DNA of 64,000 bases from Bugula neritina (Eukaryota > Bryozoa > Gymnolaemata > Cheilostomatida > Bugulidae): assembly GCA_964035545.1 (NCBI GenBank), contig OZ037773.1, positions 7,429,251-7,493,250 on the forward strand, given 5' to 3'. The translations under genes and the position numbers were made by a program. Positions 40,101 to 51,784 of this stretch are shown here, piece by piece. Below the pieces are notes generated by a model. That model was not told where the DNA came from. It ran no database searches and saw only the letters and a program-made list of their open reading frames with translations. The number at the start of each line of letters is the position of its first letter. Position 1 is the stretch's first letter.

Positions 40101-41760
40101 ATTTCATCAAATTACTAAAATGCATTTTATTTAATATAAAATATCTGACCTATTACTACACTACAAATCATCAGTTTAAAATTGTTTAAAAGCATAAAGT
40201 TACACTAAAGTAATTGATTTGTTTTAAAATTTCTAAACAACCAGGTAACCCCATACAGGTAGCAACAACCATGGGTGTCCCCATATAGGTTATAGCATGT
40301 ACACAGTACTGAATAAAATGCAGTCATTCTTGTTCTATAAGATCAAGATGATCACGTATCCTCTCTAACACTCCCCATAGCGCTAACAGCCAGTGCATTA
40401 GAAACAGTAGTGTCATATTATGATATAACAGTTCATCTTCAAACCTAGGACAGCGTTCCCAGGCTATTATTCCATGTTCTTCAATCAAGGTTGAGTTGAG
40501 AACACCCGCAGTCCTCTGCCAGATGAATGAAAAGTTGGGCTACAAAAAGATGCTACCGTTAGCTATAAGTCTATATGCATTACATTGAGCTCAGTCTATT
40601 TTATGCATCTTAAAGTGCTTAGGCTAATGGCATCATAAGAAACTTAGGCTATGCTCATTATATAACATATATGACCAGAATAAACTTGATAAGTTTGAGT
40701 TATATGAGCAGAACTTTAAATAAGTTAGCACATGTAATCAAGTCTCCAAGGGAGGATAATCTTATCATGCGTATTTGTATCATTTGTATATATTGTAATA
40801 TAGCATAAAATAGTAATACATTATATATGATGAAATAATATATTTGGAACAATGTACTATAATATAATATTTATATTATATTGTATTGTATTGTGTTAAG
40901 CAATCAAAGTCTAGAAAAAATTGCTGGAATGCATTAAGAAGCTGCTGCAAAATTTAGTGCCTATAATTAAGATGCCTTAGTTACCTTTGCAATCCTATAT
41001 GAATTGTAAAACACCAGAGAAAAACTGAGTACAAGCAACTTTTAAAAAAACTTTGTCATATGTTAGTCAGCATTTCAATGATTTTTGTTGCAAATGAAAT
41101 TAAAAAAAAAACATTATTGTCAGTTTTAAAAGTGAAAAATATAATCAATTTTGTGTTTTATCTGTATACGAGCATAAATCAGGTTATACAAAAACCATTT
41201 ATAACACTGATACTAGTTTGTTGAAAATAATTTTCACCAAAATTTACATTTCCGCCCATAAAACATGCATGTAAATTACATACTTATATAGGAATCTAGA
41301 AACAGTAAAATTACAAGCTTTTATCAAACTTTTATTCTTTTATGTGTACCAATTTCACAATTGAATTTGAAAAAAATGCTTAAATTTGTTCAAATGTAGA
41401 GATATAACTTACCAACATAATAGTACAACGAAGTACTAAAGCTTATACTCTTTGGACTAGAAGAAATTGATGGTCGAGAATAAAAATTGACAAAATGATC
41501 AAAAAGATTAGCAACACTGTAGTTACTTTTAACGTATCTTAGCAAATATATACTATAGTAAAGCTATAATCCAAAGCTATTTTCTGCTATTTCTTTTGCT
41601 ATATTATAGAGTCTACAATGTCTAGCTTATAGCTATTATTGTAAAAATAGCTTCACAAATGATGATATATATTATACAGATGATATAACTAGGCCATAGA
41701 TAATATTATCATGCTTTTACTGATATAAAAAGAAAAAATATGTCACAAAGATATTTTACA
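40100..41760. repeat. Segmental duplication, copy A
   Basis: Collinear with 42560-43460. Shared blocks include TACACTAAAGT near 40200, the GTTCCCAGGC coding block near 40458, CAAATATATACTA..AAAGCTATAA near 41545, and GTCTACAATG.CTAGCTTATAG with GTAAAAATAGCTTCACAAAT near 41608-41660. Divergence is substantial, with indels. Each copy holds one small two-exon gene. Confidence 0.8.
40324..41418 (-). CDS. Unrecognised small hydrophobic protein, copy A
   Basis: I do not recognise this gene. Two exons: 41413-41418 (ATG TTG, then a GTAAGT donor) and 40324-40539 (acceptor TTTTTGTAG, 71 codons and TGA). Product about 73 residues. Seen: a polar first half with NSTLIEEHGIIAWERCPRF, then a hydrophobic stretch (MTLLFLMHWLLALWGVL) long enough for one membrane span, and an acidic tail ending LIEQE. 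Support comes from the tandem paralog at 42728-43174, which keeps the same ATG-TTG exon end, the intron and the motif NxTxIE..x-AWE. The second exon has no internal upstream stop for 72 codons. A non-coding 5' exon may exist further right. It could be a decayed pair rather than expressed genes. Confidence 0.5.
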
Positions 41761-42269
41761 TTTCAATTAGTCACTTGAGGTGTTCGCTGTGACACATTGG
41801 CCAATGAAACTTGCACCCCTACCTTATCTGCAGTTTCCATTCTGTCCTGCTCATGTAGTGGGGCTATGGAACTTGTATAATATGTTGAGATGTTTCAACT
41901 GCCATAAATTTGTACTTTACAATTATTTTAGTTTATTATTACATTTAAAATGTAAAACTTTCAAAGACTTAGTATTTTTTATTCTAATTTTTCAACCCTC
42001 TTACTGAAATGCATTACTTGTCTGACCACTAAACCATAGATAGCCAACTAACACAGGTCTCTTTTCACTTTATGCCAGTGTGATGACTTCTGCCTTTACA
42101 CAGAATAGAACTGCAGAACTCCAACATGCAAGCCATTACAAATCATTACACTACAGGGGGAGGGGGGGGGGCTACTGGGAAACTATTGCATCGCAATCAA
42201 CATCTATGCATACCAAACCTTTCTGATTGAATTTTATAGTGTGCTGTTATAATTTATATGCATATTGGA

Positions 42270-42455
42270 GAGCAGCTGTAACCAAGGAGTTAGAGCATTG
42301 GCTCAATAAACACGAAATCATGGCTGGTTCGAACTCAGACAAAGGCCATTGGTGATGTTAGAAAGAGCATCTAGTCATAATTGCTCCTGTGCCTCATTAG
42401 AATATTAATGTCTTTAGTCTGCTTTAACAAAAACCTCTTCCTATAAACTTCTGTA
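42270..42455 (+). mobile_element. tRNA-derived SINE, family 1
   Basis: Head AGAGCAGCTGTAACC..GTTAGAGC (A-box region), B box GGTTCGAACTC at about 42327, then ACAAAGGCCATTGGTGATGT and the TAGTCATAATTGCTCCTGTG core. Lies between the two segmental-duplication copies. Confidence 0.85.
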
Positions 42456-42559
42456 GGCTTTTTTTAAATTTATATGCATAGGTATATTGAGCATAAATTT
42501 GAGCCTTGGGTTATCCATTCGTATTGCAATCCATATAATTTGTGTTTATTAACCATTCA

Positions 42560-43460
42560 TATTTTTTAAATTACAATTCTAAACTTTATTGATTCAATAT
42601 AAAATATCAACAAATTACACTAAAGTGATTTCTAAATAACCAAGTGTTACCATAACGAAAGCATGCATTGTATAAAATGCAGTTAGTAGTGAGTTGAAAT
42701 GTGATAGATCCACTTAAATAATCTCAGCTATAATAATCCCCATTGGATGAACCAGGTGATAAATTGCAGTCTTATAAGCCATATGGCAATCGAGTTAAGT
42801 CTTTGCTGGGGTTCCCAGGCCAGTGCAGCTTTTTCAATATGGGTGGTGTTGGGGTCACCCGAAGTCATCATCAAAATAGACTGCAAAATTTCAAATACCA
42901 AGCTGCATTCCAAAATGCATAAAGATTTGATAAGCTTCATAATTTTACGAACATAAACTAAAAATTGCCTTGTTTAATATTATTTTAGCTGAAGAAAAAT
43001 ATTGTGGTAGCACATGTTTAGTTAGGTATATTATAAGATAAAAGGGGAATCTGGGAAAACTGAGGTAAAAACCTGTCATCAAATTTGTCTCTCAATTATT
43101 CTTGAATAATAATTTACTAACCTTCTGTAAAATTCTGGAATTTATGTAAATGTAGAGCTAAAGCTCACCAACATATTCACGTGGGATGCTATAGCTTGTC
43201 TTTTATTCTACCAAAAATAATTTAATGGATTTTTAAAATTAAAAAATACTAGCAGCACTGTTGCTACCTTTAACAGCTTAATAAATATATACTGGTAAAG
43301 CTATAACGTAGTGCTTTTTCTATGTTAGTGTCTACAATGACTAGCTTATAGTATGCTATTGTAAAAATAGCTTCACAAATCTTGCTGCAGTTAATATAGA
43401 TACGGTTATCATGCTTTCAAGGCTATGAAAATTATAGATATGTCTCACCCTTTTATATGC
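42560..43460. repeat. Segmental duplication, copy B
   Basis: Counterpart of 40100-41760, about 700 bases shorter. Best match is its right part, 43200-43400 (AGCAGCACTGTTGCTACCTTTAAC, CTAGCTTATAG, AAATAGCTTCACAAAT). Confidence 0.8.
42728..43174 (-). CDS. Unrecognised small hydrophobic protein, copy B
   Basis: Paralog of the gene at 40324-41418, not otherwise recognised. Exons 43169-43174 (ATG TTG, GTGAGC donor) and 42728-42880 (TTTTGCAG acceptor, 50 codons and stop), 52 residues. It keeps the N-x-T-x-I-E..AWE core and a hydrophobic C-terminal half rich in I, L, W and F, but ends about 20 residues earlier than copy A. The spliced form is inferred from the shared exon edges. An unspliced frame from 42940 is also open, so the start is not certain. 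Confidence 0.45.
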
Positions 43461-43727
43461 TGACCTGATTAAGCTGTTTTAGACTTGTATATTAACTTAC
43501 ATTTCTAGTTTATTATTATATACATCCATTGCTTTATTCTCTAACACGTACCTAAAATTTACTTTAGTGAATTAACTATAAATTTGTATCTCTCAGCTAG
43601 GTAAGCAAATATACTCCAGTTGTATTCAAATACATAAATTGCTTTATTTTCCAAGAAACACGTATTTCTGTAAATACAGACTTTGTAACTCCCAGAAATA
43701 TATGATACATAAACTGGCAGTCATTTC

Positions 43728-44143
43728 TTAATAATCTTCTTCAGTTTTAAAGCATGTACAGACTGAGAGAGTAAAGAGAGGCATTGAGTATCCTTTCCTC
43801 TTACAGTGTCTCCTGCACACACTTTTCTTTGTTGTGAATAGTAAAGCCTCCGCAGTCGAAGCTATATATTGAAAATAAATACTAGATATTTATCTGCAGC
43901 ATGAAAGCAAAATAGCATAATATCATATCATTCATGTGACTTTTTCGAAAAAGATAATGCAAAAATGGCAGCAATGTTAATAAAAATGCTTCAAAATGCA
44001 TTTTTTATAGTTTAATTTTATGATGTGGTACTGTGTAAACATAAACTGTATATTTTATTGTTGACATGAGAAAAACAAACTTTCTATTTACCCAATGAAA
44101 TGATGACAATGATTACAGTTACTAGTAAAGCAAGAAACTTCAT
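43728..44143 (-). CDS. Secreted cysteine-rich peptide P1 (four-Cys CS-alpha-beta-like)
   Basis: Coding exons 44092-44143 and 43728-43861; 61 residues. Exon 1 encodes a 17-residue signal peptide start (MKFLALLVTV..) and ends in phase 1 at GTAAAT. Exon 2 encodes the mature part with C-x3-C-x14-C-x1-C and the tail FKTEEDY. The mature peptide is basic. A leader exon ends at 44430 with donor GTAAGAAAC and a TATA-like TATATATAA lies at 44491-44500. CxxxC plus CxC is the half-pattern of defensin-like CS-alpha-beta folds; the first and fourth cysteines of that fold are absent, leaving two possible disulfides. Closest relatives: the genes at 59092 and (decayed) 51785. Role unknown; antimicrobial or venom-like function is inference. 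Confidence 0.75.
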
Positions 44144-44298
44144 AATGTATCTTCGGTCTACAAATATTCAAGAAAACATATTATATTTAGTCAGTTTATT
44201 GAAATGTTGCATACATGTGAATGAATTTTTATCATGTTTTGTCGACTATATTTATATATGTTTAAAAATAAGTTAACAAACAAAAATAACAAGTTAAT

Positions 44299-44317
44299 TT
44301 ATATATATATATATATA

Positions 44318-44383
<66 letters not shown>
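44299..44383. repeat. (TA)n microsatellite in P1 leader intron
   Basis: About 80 bases of TA repeats interrupted once by CAC, between the P1 leader exon and its signal-peptide exon. Confidence 0.93.
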
Positions 44384-44385
<2 letters not shown>

Positions 44386-44429
44386 TTTTTACATACTGAT
44401 TGACATTGAAAACGCATTTAGTTTCTTAC

Positions 44430-44500
44430 CTGGCGTTAAACAGTGTTGAAGATACACGGTCTGAATAATATTAAAACACTTCCACTTATGTTATATATAT
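44430..44500 (-). promoter_or_regulatory. P1 promoter and leader exon
   Basis: TATATATAA at 44491-44500, then about 60 bases to the leader donor at 44430. The donor GTAAGAAAC is shared with the leaders at 52350 and 59878. Confidence 0.5.
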
Positions 44501-44509
44501 CTTTTGATT

Positions 44510-46370
44510 TTGATTATTTTATGCAGCTTTTAGTTGATTGGTCAATAGCTAGACTAACAAAGAGATGAAAAACAAGCATAAAAACTTATAGTGATGAGGC
44601 ATATTATGTAGATAGATACAGGACACTATTCTCTTGATTTTGTATGTAAATATATTACTTTCTACGTATGAACTGACCAAAACGTATCAATTCTTTGGAA
44701 ATTGTTATGGCAATATAATCACTTTTATTTTAAAATAATATTTAGGAAGGAATCAGTTAAATGTTGCTATTAGTCACAATGCAATAATGTTTTGTTTGTA
44801 GAGTATCTATTGTTTAGAAAAAAAGTTGTGCATGTCTTGTCACTCACATATCACAATTGATTTGAGGGTAATTATTATAAATATCAGCTAGAACAGTAAT
44901 GATTTTTACGTGCCTACAAAACTCTAGCCTGTATAAAAAGTAAAATTATCTACACATCTACGACAAAGTATGATGAAACACTCTGAATGCAGTTTTATTT
45001 CAACAATGCAACGATGCAATGCTCTGAATATCAAAGTTAAATTATTAAAGTAATAATATGATTTTCATTTGTATTGCATGATTTTAAATAGAAGTAGTAG
45101 AATAAATGATATTCATTTGTTATTGATTTAGTTTGTTTCGAAATATGTAATAGATTGATGATATCCTACCCTAGCAAAACGACAACAAAAATACAAAAGC
45201 AAGCACATGTACTTTATTTCAATTATGGTTGGAAATTTTTATTCTAAGCATAATTATGAAAGAAATAAAAAATATACAGTAAATTTTTTAGCACCTAAAA
45301 TTTTAGTGTTTAAATAAATTTTCCTTCAATCATTCTTCATATTTCATACCTAAATAAGTTAGCCAAGGCAGCTTCTTAAAGACCTCTCAAAGTGATTGCT
45401 GTTTCAGCTAATATTTATAATAACTAAACTAAAATTAGTTGTTATCAATTGACTAAATATACAAAGCTGTTTCTAAACAATACATACTTAACTAATAAAA
45501 CAATAATGACTTGTGATTAATAGTAAGAGTTAACTTCCATTTATCAATAGCTTTGTGAAGTTAGAAATGATTATATTTCCGTAATAATTGACTTTGAATG
45601 TCGTCAGTTTATACGTAATAAGTCAAAATATTTTATCAAACTTAAAATACTGCTGCCCTGTAGCTATATAGTACACCTTAACTGATTTAGATGCATGATT
45701 TTTCAGTATTCTTTAACGTCAGTCGACCTATTAACCAATCAACAGAATGCTCTGTGTAATAATTCAAAACAAAAAATACACAAAGTAGAAAATTTTCTGC
45801 TATTTATAAGTGTGTGTTTATAGTTTACAAGTTTACAGGTTTACAAGTTTTGTCTTTAATATAAAAGTCAAAACATTATAAGCATCATATCTTAAAATTC
45901 AATTAAATTTATACAAAATACAGTTTTACACATGTTCATTAATTTTTCTGCTTGTTCTACTGGTATTGTTTCATTAAAATAGTATGATCATATGGTTTTT
46001 CGAAATAGGTTCATATGTTCATAACAAATTTTAACAGCTACAATGGCAAAGGCTTAGAGATTCACATCAAAAGAAAGTGTGTGCAAGAGGCATTGTGATA
46101 AGACTGGGCATTCAAAACATAGCTTGTTTCTTGAATTCTAAAAATGTTTTCACACTGAAGAAGATTGTTTGACTTAAAAATTGATTGCTGTAGCTTCTTG
46201 GAGATTACAAAGTTTGTATTCACTAAAATATTTTTCGACGTTATAAATGCTTCCTAAAAATAAAGCAACTAACTTATTTGAAAAACTTTTCACCTGAGTG
46301 ACATGATCACATTATACACACGCACACGCTCTTGCAATGCAATTTTTAAATGAGCTTTTGGATGTGCTTC
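44510..46370. other. AT-rich spacer in the peptide cluster
   Basis: No exon of the peptide type, no other gene and no clear mobile element was found. Short TTTACAAGTTTACAGG repeats lie near 45825-45848. Confidence 0.45.
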
Positions 46371-46926
46371 AGTGCTTATAATCAAGTGAAAACTTAATTT
46401 CTTATTATCAGTAACATTGATGTTCAAGAATGCTGTTTATATATTATGTATATCAGTTTTTTTAATGAACCAGTTATAGTGACTCTAGTATTATTATATT
46501 ATATTTTTAGTTAATTGGAATTTACGTGCATCTTACAAAGTGCAGGGTGGGCGTTGTTTTACAACCAAGTTTAAATTTAGAGAAGATCAATAACACAATT
46601 GAGCTAAAGTTTCCAAACAATATAACAATATAAACTATTTGCATAGTGTATAGTGTAATATAGTGCACAAAATTCTTTGAAATACTTACTAATCAAACAC
46701 ATATATTGCAATCAGTTATTCCGTTTTATACCCTAAAACTCTAAATTGTCGCTATAATATATAGTATTGAATGATGATGCTAAAAATTGTTAAATGAATA
46801 ATTACTCATTTTATTACAGAAAACCTACAAGCATTACAAAATATTTTTGAAAATGTTCTAGAGGCAAAAACTTTTGAAGAAACTAGGATATTATACATTC
46901 GAAACTATCAAAAATGAATTTCAGTT

Positions 46927-47488
46927 TTAAGAAAGATATCTTATGTCTTGGTTGATACAGCGGCAACGTCCATCTGAGTATCTGTACTGAGTGTAACGCT
47001 TCTTGGTACAGTCAGAAGCGCATTTCCTTAATCCAGACCATCTGGGACAATGAGCTTTCACCACTGTAACTTTGAAAGTAATATTACTGATAATATATAA
47101 ATGCCAAACATTAGAATAAAATAATATTGTTGCTTCTGTGTTTGAGTAAATCAGCTTGATGGATATGAAGCATGTGGAATTAGTATCAAAACCCATAGAT
47201 ACTATTTTTATATGTTATCTAAGAGTTAAGCTTAAAATTTCAAGCTAATATTTATATCAGCGTAAAGTTCTATTTTATTATGATATAATATTATGTTATA
47301 TATAAAAATATATATAAGTATATAATTGCATGCAATGAGTATATTTAATAATAGCTAAAACTATCACTATTTTAATAAATATATGTAAACACAATAAATT
47401 ACTTTATGCCATTTGTATTTTTGAATGATTTTAACTCACTCAATGTGCTGGTGACCATCAAACAGATAAGGACAGGCAGGAATTTCAT
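46927..47488 (-). CDS. Secreted cysteine-rich peptide P2 (five-Cys)
   Basis: Coding exons 47440-47488 (16-codon signal peptide start, MKFLPVLICLMVTS.., phase 1, GTGAGT) and 46927-47063; 61 residues. Mature pattern C-x8-C-x3-C-x14-C-x1-C, so the cysteine equivalent to C4 of a six-Cys defensin fold is replaced (a Tyr sits nine residues after C3). An odd number of cysteines leaves one unpaired or available for a dimer. Strongly basic, with KKRYTQYRYSDGRCRC near the end. Leader exon ends at 47867. Tandem paralog: P3 at 49984. Confidence 0.8.
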
Positions 47489-47866
47489 ATTAATTTCTTT
47501 ATCTACAAACTTATATATAGTCAAAGATTATTTTAATGCTGCAGATTAAATCATGCTTTATGCACATAGCGAGAGTTGGTTATAATTTAAAAGAAAGTTA
47601 ATAGCAAATTTATAATCACCTCGAAATTTATTTTCTCGATGTTTATTTTATAGTCAACTTAATGAAGAAGAAAAGCTTTTATTATGCATATATGGCTACA
47701 CTAGATTCCATGTTTTACCAAGTTTTAACTAAGCCATTATTTTAAAAAACACATCCAATAGGCATTCGATCTATTTTGAATCTTCAAACTAGATACTATA
47801 ACTTCGTAAAGATACAAAATAATAAAATAAACTGAATAAAAAACATGATTCTATAACCGGACTTAC

Positions 47867-47947
47867 CTGTATGTATTTTTTACAGTTGCTAGTAATGAGG
47901 GTATAAATGCTAGTGCAGTGGAGTAGACACAATTGAAGCTTTATATA
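47867..47947 (-). promoter_or_regulatory. P2 TATA box and leader exon
   Basis: TATATAAA at 47940-47947 on the minus strand; leader donor GTAAGTCCGG at 47866. The distance of 73 bases is almost the same as in P3, P5 and P6. Confidence 0.7.
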
Positions 47948-47994
47948 GTCTTTTCAAAGATATATGTTGTCAGTTGGCTAATTCCTTTCAGGTG

Positions 47995-49405
47995 TGTCAT
48001 GAGGTGTAGACATTCAATGTCCTAATAAAACCTTATATTAAATTAGAACAGCTGTGTGCTTTAATATAATGCTTTTTTCATTGTTTTAATACTGCATGTA
48101 TATTGAATATGTATAAAAATGCAATATTGAATCACTTTAAAATTTCGGCTCATTTTGTGTCAACAGTATTTATTTAAAAATAATCAAAATTTGTGTACAC
48201 ACTCAAAACGAATACCAATAGAAATGTCATAATTTTAACAAATAAGTTTGCCTGTTTTTGAATCATGTAGCTACAGTAATTTAAAGAAGCCTTTTTTATA
48301 CTATGCCCATAAAAAAACATTAGCCTACTTCCCAGTTTATAATCGTTTTGGAGATGTGTTTTATAAGGGCATTGTCGACCAAATCTCATATATATAGGGA
48401 TTAGTCACACAACACAATATTTTATATAGATCTCTTGCAATACCTTTGCCTATCAACTTATAGGTGATATGGATAATCTAGAAAAATAAACATGAATCTT
48501 GGATTATATGACTAGAGTAGACTAAATTTACTTTAATCACAATTTTCTGTATAGCTAGGCTACTATAAAAACATTACCCGGCCTACAACAAAATTTTATC
48601 ATAAAACAGATAATGTATTATTACATTGATATAGAAATTCAGTTAACTTGAGTTGAAATAACGGACTATATTGCAAGTATTGTTTACGTCGTTGTGCAAT
48701 AAATAAGCGATAACCATGACCTATAGTTGGGTTTTTTAAATATAAATTAACAAACAAGCTGCAAAATTATTCCCATGTTTTTAGAAGTTTTAATGTTGTA
48801 AAAGCACTTGGTAGTCTGTTTAGAAGAGAGAATGCCGATAAGAGGGAAAGCGACAAATTTTTACCAACTATTCTATATCGCAAACTGAATTATATGTGTA
48901 TTTGAAAACAAAAACCAATGCAAAAATAATTCTCTTAGAATCAAACAGCTGAAAGGGTTAAAAATACTCCATTATGTTCTTTTATAATAAATGACAAAAG
49001 CATTTCAGTCAACATTCTATAACATCCAAATTAATAACTCAAACAAAATAAATGTTTTATACAACATTTTCTTTAATTTTTCAAAATAATATATTATCGT
49101 CACATGTGTCAAATGAAGATCGGTTACAAAAATATCTTACAATTTGAATGCTTTATCATATTATAGCTTATATTATAAACTATATAATGTAATAGTTTTT
49201 CTAGGGCCAACATCTTCACAATCACAACAACTGTGCAGTATATATAGTTTGCAAATTATTCTATTGAATATACAAGCTTTTCAGGTTTTTCAGACATAGC
49301 AGTTTATCAAAAAAAAAATAATTCAATGCATGATAAATATTACTTAGCTACATGTTTTGTGGAGTTTATGATTGAGTCAACAATTAAAATTAAATGTGTT
49401 TTTAG
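47995..49405. other. Spacer between duplicated blocks
   Basis: No gene recognised. TTATAAGGGCATTGTCGACC..ATCTC near 48361 resembles a segment near 61880, so it may be a low-copy interspersed repeat. The frame at 48174-48389 lacks coding features. Confidence 0.4.
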
Positions 49406-49983
49406 ATGTGTACTAATTCAGGGCTTATAATAAGTGAAAACTTAATTTTTATTATCAGCAACATTGATGTTCAAGAATGCTGTTTATATATTAGATTAGT
49501 TTTTTAAGGAACCAGTTATAGTGAATCTAGTATTAATTATTATATATTTTTAGTTGACTAGAATTTGTATGCATTTTACCAAGTGCAGGGTGGGCATTGT
49601 TTTACAATCAAGTTTAAATTTAGAAAAGATCTTAATAACACAATTTAGCTAAAATTTCCAAACTATCAAACAAACGATTTGAACATTTTGTTTGATAGAG
49701 ACATTTGCGAGTGTATATAGTGCACAAAATTCTTTGAAATATTAATTTTAAAAATAAAGCGGATAATTATATATCAATTAGGCATTTGGTTTACCCTAAC
49801 TCAAAATTGTCACTATATAGTATTGAATAAGGATGCTGAAAATTGGTAAATGAATAATTACTCATTTTATTTTAGAAAACATACAAGCATTACAAAATAG
49901 TTTTGAAAATTTTCTAGAGGCGAAAAACTTTTGAAGACACTATAATGTTATACATTCAAAACTATGAAGAATAGATTCCAGTT

Positions 49984-50642
49984 TTAAGAATTAAGATGTG
50001 CTACGTCAAGGCTCCTGCAGCGGCATCGCCCGTCTAAGTATCTGTACTGAGCATGGCGTTTTGTAATGGCGCATTTAGCAGCGCATTTCTTTAATCTAGA
50101 CCAGCTGAAACAAGGAGCTTTCACCACTGTAGCTTTGAAAGTATAAATATTACTGATCATAATTGACAAACATTAAAAATTAGAGAGATGTTGTTGCTTC
50201 TGTGTTTGAGTAAATCAGTTAGATGGATATGAAGTATGAGCAATTAGTATCAAAACACAGAAACTATTTTTTGTATATTATCTATGTAACAGTTAAGCTT
50301 AAAGTTTCAAGCTAATATTTATATCACCGTGAAATTCTATTATGTTAAAATACAATATTATGTTATATATAATATATATATATAAATAATTGCATGCAAT
50401 GAGTAAATTAATATAATTATAGTTGAAAAAAGATCACTATATTTTCATATATTTTCATAATTTCATAAAAGTTATTTCCTGCCATCTGTAGTAGGAAAGA
50501 ATAAGGCAGTTGTGCAAGAGGGTTGGGTTGTCCTGCATGTGATGGTGGCATTGCATACATATAATTGTAAATGTAGTTTTTATAGCTCACCCAATGTACT
50601 GCATGTGACCATCAAACAGATAAAGACAGCCAGAAATTTCAT
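49984..50642 (-). CDS. Secreted cysteine-rich peptide P3 (five-Cys)
   Basis: Coding exons 50591-50642 (17 codons plus one base, MKFLAVFICLMVT.., GTGAGC donor) and 49984-50126; 64 residues. Mature pattern C-x8-C-x3-C-x15-C-x1-C, the same odd five-cysteine set as its duplicate P2 but with one residue inserted after C3. Basic (KRHAQYR, GRCRCR). C-terminal tails of the two copies differ completely after the last cysteine, which suggests relaxed constraint or positive selection there. Confidence 0.78.
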
Positions 50643-50992
50643 AACAACTTCCATTATCTACAAACTTACAGTTAAAGATTATTTTAATGCAGATTCATGC
50701 TGACACATAGAAAGAGTTAGTTTCAAAAATTATTATCGTCATTTAAAATGAAGTCATTTGCAAATTAATTTATCTTCTTGATGTATGATTTATAGTTAAC
50801 TTATTGACTAAAAAATCTTTTATACTGCATATGACTGCTACTCATTGCTATGATTTACAAAGTTTCAACTAACCCATTCTATTTAAACCACAAATGATAG
50901 GCATACTATGTTGAATTTTAAAGGTAATTTTTTAACTTCATAACGGTATAAAACAAATGAAAGTAAAAACATGTTTCCAGAACCGGACTTAC

Positions 50993-51071
50993 CTGTAGAT
51001 ATCTTTTACAGTTGCCGGTAGTGAGGGTATAAATGCTAGTGCAGTGAAATTAACACTGAGACCTTTATATA
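50993..51071 (-). promoter_or_regulatory. P3 TATA box and leader exon
   Basis: TATATAAA at 51064-51071; leader donor GTAAGTCCGG at 50992. Near-copy of the P2 promoter. Confidence 0.7.
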
Positions 51072-51184
51072 TAGATGTATGTTATCAGTTGGCTAATTAT
51101 TTAAAGGTGTGTCACGAGTTATGAGCATACAATGTTCTAATAAAAAATCATTAAATAAGAGCAGCTGTGCCATTTAATATAATG

Positions 51185-51320
51185 CTACTTCCATTGTGGT
51201 GTAATGGCTAGTGCACCTGCTTGCAAGCCGGAGGTCTTTGGTTTGAAAATTGGTGGGAGAAGAAGTTTTATATAGTGTTCTTCCCTGGTTACAAAATTTA
51301 GCACTATGCAAAGTTGATCG
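51185..51320 (+). mobile_element. tRNA-derived SINE-like sequence, family 2
   Basis: A tRNA-like head GTGGTGTAATGGCTAGTGC (A box) with GGTTTGAAAATTGG (degenerate B box) and TTGCAAG in the anticodon position. A related piece lies on the other strand at 61455-61565. Too diverged to be a functional tRNA. Confidence 0.6.
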
Positions 51321-51784
51321 TAGACTACAAGTAGCTAAACTTGTAATATAAATCACACAACCTAAAGCTACTTTTACTCCATATGTGAGGTCTGAAAATG
51401 CAGTTGCTTCAAAAAAGTTGTACGTGGGTAGCCAATCAGATCTAATGTTCCAAGTTGTTGTTAATCATTGCATGAATGATTTATAAATTTTACCATTCAT
51501 ACATAAACCTTCAATTTGGTTAAATTGTTAAAATTATAGAATGATACTTATTCTCAATGTAAATAAACTAGGGAATGAAAAGATTGAGAGAAATCATGTC
51601 GTAGTAAAGTATTTTTATTTTCAGCTATGACAATTGATCTTATATAGAGCTCATAGAAATTTAATCTTGCCATTTAATAAGTTTAAGTATGTATTGTTTG
51701 GGGAACTAAATTATATAGTGGCTTAGTCAGTAACTACTTACCCTTTATTCATGCTTACCGTGTTGTACGCCGTAACAGCAAAGA

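Larger units (their letters stand above)
46370..47990. repeat. Duplicated block holding peptide gene P2
   Basis: Collinear with 49410-51110 from the 3' flank (AACATTGATGTTCAAGAATG, AAGTGCAGGGTGGGC) through exons, introns and promoter. A tandem duplication of a whole gene with its regulatory region. Confidence 0.85.
49410..51110. repeat. Duplicated block holding peptide gene P3
   Basis: Counterpart of 46370-47990; see that entry. Introns align well, including the AATATTTATATCACC segment near 50310. Confidence 0.85.

Noticed and set aside
44234-44449. Frame with a long IYIYIY stretch
   Set aside because: Read-through of a (TA)n microsatellite.
51185-51260. Possible tRNA gene
   Set aside because: A- and B-box-like sequences are present, but the acceptor stem does not pair and the T-arm is degenerate; fits a SINE head better.
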